Source: CAWJFP01 sp963842155 (GTDB lineage: Bacteria; Pseudomonadota; Alphaproteobacteria; JACZXZ01). From it: a stretch of DNA of 10,220 nt. Of this stretch, positions 6,958 to 10,220 are shown piece after piece. Position numbers and translations under genes: made by a program. The DNA lies in NCBI GenBank assembly GCA_963842155.1, contig CAWJFP010000033.1:1-10220 (forward strand), in the 5' to 3' direction. The notes under the pieces were generated by a model. That model was given only the letters and a program-made list of their open reading frames with translations, ran no database searches and was not told the DNA's origin. Numbering within the stretch: position 1 is the first letter of the stretch; each line of letters opens with the position of its first letter.

Positions 6958-7602
6958 TCAAGCCACGGTAGGCAGGCTGAGTTTCAAGGCAACCCGGCCG
7001 GGCTCCTCGGTCACGGCCACCTCGAGGCGGAGATCGGCGGCCAATCTGCCGGCGAAATAGGCATGGGCCGTGCGCGGCGTCAGGCTTTCGAGGCCCGCTT
7101 CGCCGGCAAAGGCGCTGCGGGTCAGCTCGCTCAAGCCGGCCGGCTCGCCTTCCGCCAGCAGAAACACGTCCACGCGCTCTCCGTCGGGCGTGATGGCGAG
7201 CTCTACCTTGCCGCCGCGCGGCAGGGCTTCCGCCGCGATCAAGGTCAGATTGAGCAGAAGCTTGAGGCTCGACTTGCCCAGCCGGCGCGCGCCCTCCGGA
7301 CCGGCATGGGGCCATTCGAAACTCAAGCGATGGCTGGCCAGCACATCGCGTACCAGCTCTCCCGCTTGCGCGAGGCTCATCTCCGAGGCCACGCCGGAGG
7401 CCTGGCCATAAGCGATGCGATAAAATTGGAGGCGCTGCCCGGCGGTCTTGGCGCTCTGGCTGATCAGGCCCAGCGCCTCCTTATCCATGCCCCCGCCGAT
7501 CTCGCTCAGAAGCTCGACCCCGTTCGAGACGGCGCCGATCGGATTGACCAACTCGTGGCACAGGCGCGAGCAGATCAGCTCCACCAACCGGATATCCTCC
7601 AT
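6958..7602 (-). CDS. chpT: ChpT, histidine phosphotransferase of the CtrA relay
   Basis: This 214-residue cytoplasmic phosphotransferase relays phosphate from the hybrid kinase CckA to CtrA and CpdR. The N-terminal helical hairpin carries ICSRLCHELVNPIGAVSNGV with phospho-acceptor His16, the hallmark of ChpT (Caulobacter has SRLCHDLVSP). The C-terminal half (about 80-214) is the degenerate ATPase-like fold typical of ChpT, with no intact N, G1 or G2 box. The ATG at 7602 has GGGA five bases upstream and begins directly before the conserved helix, so no longer start is needed. The gene is first in the minus-strand cluster leading into cheA. It is an unusual but sensible neighbour for chemotaxis genes, because CtrA governs motility in many alphaproteobacteria. 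CckA is not encoded in the window. Confidence 0.88.
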   Translation of the reverse strand: MEDIRLVELICSRLCHELVNPIGAVSNGVELLSEIGGGMDKEALGLISQSAKTAGQRLQFYRIAYGQASGVASEMSLAQAGELVRDVLASHRLSFEWPHAGPEGARRLGKSSLKLLLNLTLIAAEALPRGGKVELAITPDGERVDVFLLAEGEPAGLSELTRSAFAGEAGLESLTPRTAHAYFAGRLAADLRLEVAVTEEPGRVALKLSLPTVA

Positions 7603-7667
7603 GGTTTCCCAACCGCCCCTTTTTCCAAAGCCGTCCGAGCGCTGCGAGCGCGCCGCCGCGAGCGCCC

Positions 7668-7694
7668 TTTATAGGAGGGACGCCCCACTTGCAA
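7668..7694 (-). promoter_or_regulatory. Candidate chpT/che promoter
   Basis: On the minus strand, TTGCAA (7694-7689) and TATAAA (7673-7668) are separated by 15 bases. This is a slightly short but plausible sigma-70-like pair about 65 bases ahead of the chpT start. It lies in the 168-base divergent region between chpT and the gene at 7771. Nothing else in that region looks promoter-like, apart from a direct repeat GGCTGCA-AAAA-GGCTGCA at about 7700-7717. Confidence 0.3.
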
Positions 7695-7770
7695 ATTCCG
7701 GCTGCAAAAAGGCTGCAGTCCCTCGGTGCGGCCGCTTGCCTTTCGCCGCGATTGCGACGATGAAGGCGCA

Positions 7771-9066
7771 ATGAGCGAGCCAGTTCCCGTCGGCCGGCCG
7801 CCTTTCGCGGCGGCGCCGACACCGCTTCCCGGCGCCGTGCTCTACGCGCCGAACAGCTCGAAAAGCCAGGCCCTGCTGGCTTTCGCGCGCGACCTCGCGC
7901 GGCGCGGCTGGCGGGTCGGCGGCGTCGTCATCGACACGCTCTTCGGCCCCGACGAACAGAAGAGCGGCCTCGATTTCATCGACCTCGCCAGCGCTGCGCG
8001 CCATCCGCTGGCGCGGCCGGAGTCGAGCGGGATCGAGATCGGACGCTGGGTGCTCGATCCGGCGGCCTTGGCGGCGGCCGACGCCGCGATCCGGCACGCC
8101 GTCGCCACGCGCGCGGACCTCGTCATCGTCGACAAGTTCGGCCCGCTCGAGAGCAAGGGCGGCGCCTTCGCCCCGGCGCTTCGCCTGGCGCTCGACTCCG
8201 GCCTGCCTCTCCTCGCCGCGGTGCGCAGCGAATTCCTCGACGGCTGGGACGAATTCGCCGGGCGCCCGACCACGGCATTGCGTCCGAGCTTGGAGGCGCT
8301 GTGGCGCTGGTGGAGTCCCTATCGGCTTTACGATGAGCTGGTACGCGGCGTGCCCGATGCCGCGGCCGGCCGCGTCGTGGTCGGCGCCAACTGGACCTTG
8401 GTCGAAGGGCCCGCGGGCTGCGGCCTCGCCTTCAGCCCGCCGCGCGATGCGCCCGGCTGCCGCCCCTTGGGCGAGGCCGGCGCCTACGCGGGCCGCCCGC
8501 TTCGCGCCCTCGCCGCACTTCTCCGCTCGTGGAACCCGGCCGAGGCCGCAATCGGCCTCGCCGCCCTCAACGCCCACTATAACCGCCGCGATCTCGCGGG
8601 CCAGCCGGTCGACGGGCTCGAGCGCTTCGCCGCCTATCCCGGCCGCAAGATGGTGATCGGGCGCTTCCCCGAGCTCGCGCGCAAGCTCCCCGATGCCGTC
8701 GTGATCGAGCGGCTGCCCGGCCCCGACGACCTGCCCGACAACGCGGCCGACTGGGTGCTGCCGGGTGCCGACGCGGTCGCCGTCACCGCCTCCGCCCTCG
8801 GCAACCTCTCGCTCCCCCGCCTCATCGAGGTCAGCCGCGGCGCGCGCATCGCCCTCATCGGGCCAGGCACGCCGCTCACGCCGCGCCTTCATGCCTACGG
8901 CATCGATCTGCTCTCGGGCTTCGTCATCGAGGATGTCGAGCGGGCCGCGCGGATCGTGGCGGAGGGCGGCGCCGTCAAGGCCTTGAAGCCTTTCGGCCGG
9001 CGGGTGACCCTGGCGGCCGAGGCCGCCGCGCACGCCGAGGGGGAGCGGGCGCGCTCCATCGGCTAG
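7771..9066 (+). CDS. DUF2478 - DUF4213/DUF364 fusion protein, putative metal-related
   Basis: This 431-residue soluble protein has no signal peptide or membrane segment. Residues about 20-182 resemble DUF2478, a family often encoded beside molybdate transport genes. Visible features are GAVLYAPNSSKSQALLAFAR, the strand RRGWRVGGVVIDT, LVIVDKFGPLESKG (117-130) and the GLPLLAAVRSE strand. Residues about 184-270 resemble DUF4213 (VVVGANWTLVEG, CGLAFSPP). Residues about 271-425 resemble the DUF364 Rossmann-like domain (PGADAVAVTASALGNLSLPR, then IALIGPGTPLTPRLHAYGID). The DUF364/DUF4213 pair is annotated in Pfam as 'putative heavy-metal chelation'; no enzymatic role is established. The ATG at 7771 is chosen because GAAGG lies about five bases upstream; a GTG 45 bases earlier is possible. 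No molybdenum or other metal gene lies next to it here, so the function is inferred only from the domains. Confidence 0.75.
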   Translation: MSEPVPVGRPPFAAAPTPLPGAVLYAPNSSKSQALLAFARDLARRGWRVGGVVIDTLFGPDEQKSGLDFIDLASAARHPLARPESSGIEIGRWVLDPAALAAADAAIRHAVATRADLVIVDKFGPLESKGGAFAPALRLALDSGLPLLAAVRSEFLDGWDEFAGRPTTALRPSLEALWRWWSPYRLYDELVRGVPDAAAGRVVVGANWTLVEGPAGCGLAFSPPRDAPGCRPLGEAGAYAGRPLRALAALLRSWNPAEAAIGLAALNAHYNRRDLAGQPVDGLERFAAYPGRKMVIGRFPELARKLPDAVVIERLPGPDDLPDNAADWVLPGADAVAVTASALGNLSLPRLIEVSRGARIALIGPGTPLTPRLHAYGIDLLSGFVIEDVERAARIVAEGGAVKALKPFGRRVTLAAEAAAHAEGERARSIG

Positions 9067-9124
9067 GAGCACGGCCGGGCCCGATGCTGAGAGCCTTGCA
9101 GGCTTGCTCGTCTCGCCTTTCGCC

Positions 9125-9148
9125 GCGGGAAGTGCTACCAATTCCCGC
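9125..9148. repeat. 7-bp inverted repeat upstream of lpxD
   Basis: GCGGGAA and TTCCCGC flank a 10-base loop in the 142-base gap between the fusion gene and the lpxD-like gene. No T-run follows, so it is not a clear terminator. It could be an operator or chance. Confidence 0.25.
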
Positions 9149-9208
9149 CATTTAACTCCGGTCCCGGTCCGTTCCGGGCAGATCCCGACGACGGCGAGTT
9201 TTCGACCC

Positions 9209-10064
9209 ATGAAGCTGAGCGAGATCGCGACCGCGCTCCAGGCCCGCCTGATCGGCGACGGCAGCATCGAGATCGACCGGCCGGTCCATCCGGCCGACGC
9301 CGAAATCGGCGCGCGATCTGGCGCTCGCCATGGAGCCCTCGGCGCTCGCCGCGCTGGCGGAGAGCCGGGCGCGCGCAGCCCTCGTGGTCGAGGGGGCGAA
9401 GGTGCCCGACGGCAGGCTCGACGGCCAGATCGTCGTGCTGCGGCCGCGCTACGCCATGGCCAATCTGCTCGAGCTCTTCGAGCGCCCGCCGCATGCCGAG
9501 CGCGGCATCCATCCCACGGCGTCGATCGCCAAGGATGTCGTGCTGGGAGCGGAGGTCTCGGTCGGCCCCTTCGTCTATATCGGCCCCCGGGCGCGCATCG
9601 GCAAAGGGACGCGCATCCTCGCCCATGTGACCGTGGGCGCGGACGCCGCGGTGGGCGAGCGCTGCCTCTTCCATCCCGGCGTGCGCGTCGGCGAGCGCGT
9701 CGTCATCGGCAATCGGGTCATCCTGCACAACAACGCCAGCATCGGCGCCGACGGCTTCAGCTACGCCACGCCCGAGCGCAGCAGCGTGGAGGCGGTGAAG
9801 CAGACGGGCTCGGTGGCGGCGACCAACCGCGAGCTCACGCGCATCAACTCGATCGGCACGGTGATCCTGGCCGACGACGTCGAGGTCGGCGCCTGCAGCA
9901 CCATCGATCGCGGCACGGTGAGCGCGACGCGGGTCGGTCGCAATACCAAGATCGACGATCTCGTCATGGTCGGACATAACTGTGTCATCGGCGAGAATTG
10001 TATGTTATGCGGTCAGTCGGGTTTGGCCGGGAGCTGCCGGGTCGGCGATCGCGTCGTGCTCGGC
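9209..10064 (+). pseudogene. lpxD: LpxD-type N-acyltransferase gene, frameshifted and truncated
   Basis: LpxD adds a 3-hydroxyacyl chain to UDP-3-O-acylglucosamine in lipid A synthesis. The gene starts at the ATG at 9209 (MKLSEIATALQARLIGDGSI, the LpxD N-terminal domain). The reading frame must shift by one base at about 9303-9306, where GAAATC in place of GAATC would read HPADAESARDLALAMEPS, as the family expects. The second frame carries PRYAMANLLELFERPP and then left-handed beta-helix hexapeptide repeats from about 9500. It also has the IGADGFSYA motif and the catalytic-type His (about residue 256) in VMVGHNCVIG. The match stops at VVLG (10064), about 285 residues in; roughly 60 residues of the usual 340 or so are missing. 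The frame then runs seven codons into foreign sequence and stops at 10085. The usual partners fabZ, lpxA and bamA are not beside it, so it could be a second lpxD-like paralogue. Sequencing error could explain the shift but not the lost 3' end. Confidence 0.8.
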
Positions 10065-10220
10065 CGTGTCTCGCCACCTTCATAGCCACGCTCTTTGATC
10101 TCTCGAAACAACACGGTCGCCGGAAGGCGGTCAGGCAGCGCGGCCTTCATCCGATCCACAATGTAACTTTTGAACGCATCAAGCTTCTCCGCCCGTTCGG
10201 CCAGGCTTACGCTTGGCCAC
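10064..10220 (-). mobile_element. istA: Internal fragment of an IS21-family istA transposase gene
   Basis: On the minus strand, an open frame from 10219 down to 10064 reads 52 residues. They include AEKLDAFKSYIVDRM and PATVLFREIKERGYEGGETR. This is the region just after the N-terminal helix-turn-helix of IS21-type IstA proteins (family pattern KLDPFKPYI...LLREIRERGYTGG). The N-terminus lies beyond the window. The part after GGETR, including the DDE catalytic core, is missing and replaced by lpxD sequence. No terminal inverted repeat is visible at the junction, so this is not a clean insertion end. The base composition is less GC-rich than the flanking genes, which fits transferred DNA. Confidence 0.75.

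Noticed and set aside
7673..7692. AGGAGGG on the plus strand followed by a TTG, resembling a strong translation start.
   Set aside because: The frame that follows is very short and unlike any protein; the GC-rich motif more likely reflects the minus-strand promoter region.
7603..7770. The divergent region checked for a riboswitch, such as a molybdenum-cofactor type, ahead of the DUF2478 fusion gene.
   Set aside because: Only short GC-rich repeats are visible; no conserved riboswitch core could be recognised and the leader is too short for most classes.
7669..9267. A 532-codon open frame on the minus strand opposite the DUF2478 fusion gene.
   Set aside because: Low-complexity Arg/Ala/Gly-rich translation; the plus-strand frame carries clear conserved domains and a ribosome site.

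Overview
The window is GC-rich DNA with strong G/C preference at third codon positions. It comes from an alphaproteobacterium, probably a Rhodospirillales-like lineage. The main reason is that it encodes both CtrA and ChpT, two parts of the alphaproteobacterial CckA-ChpT-CtrA phosphorelay, together with an alphaproteobacterial-style chemotaxis operon. The lineage is inferred from protein features only.

Layout. Bases 1-127 are an AT-rich regulatory region with several TTAA motifs, three of them exactly 12 bp apart. Bases 128-850 (+) encode CtrA. Bases 851-1202 hold no gene, but their right half is a 213-bp TA-ended inverted-repeat (MITE-like) element whose end supplies the stop codon of cheR. 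Bases 1203-7602 (-) are a compact set of signalling genes, transcribed in the order chpT, cheA, cheW, cheY, cheB, cheR. Their stops and starts overlap at cheA/cheW, cheY/cheB and cheB/cheR, so they are probably co-transcribed. Bases 7771-9066 (+) encode a fusion of a DUF2478 domain with a DUF4213/DUF364 'putative heavy-metal chelation' module. Bases 9209-10064 (+) are a damaged lpxD-type acyltransferase gene, with a one-base frameshift near its start and a truncated 3' end. The last ~157 bases are an internal piece of an IS21-family istA transposase gene on the minus strand, joined directly to the broken lpxD.

How the genes work together. CheA, CheW, CheY, CheB and CheR are the cytoplasmic core of a chemotaxis pathway: kinase, coupling protein, response regulator, and receptor demethylase and methyltransferase. 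No receptor (MCP) or CheD lies in the window. ChpT passes phosphate from CckA (not in the window) to CtrA, which controls the cell cycle and, in many alphaproteobacteria, motility. Placing chpT ahead of cheA and ctrA at the far end of the cluster suggests that motility regulation and chemotaxis are inherited together here.

The most unusual feature is in CheA. Between the phosphotransfer domain and the dimerisation domain, where a P2 domain usually sits, there is a segment of about 110 residues that reads like a truncated (group I, Bac_globin-type) haemoglobin. The haem-binding positions appear to be replaced, so it may be a haem-free sensor or docking globin.
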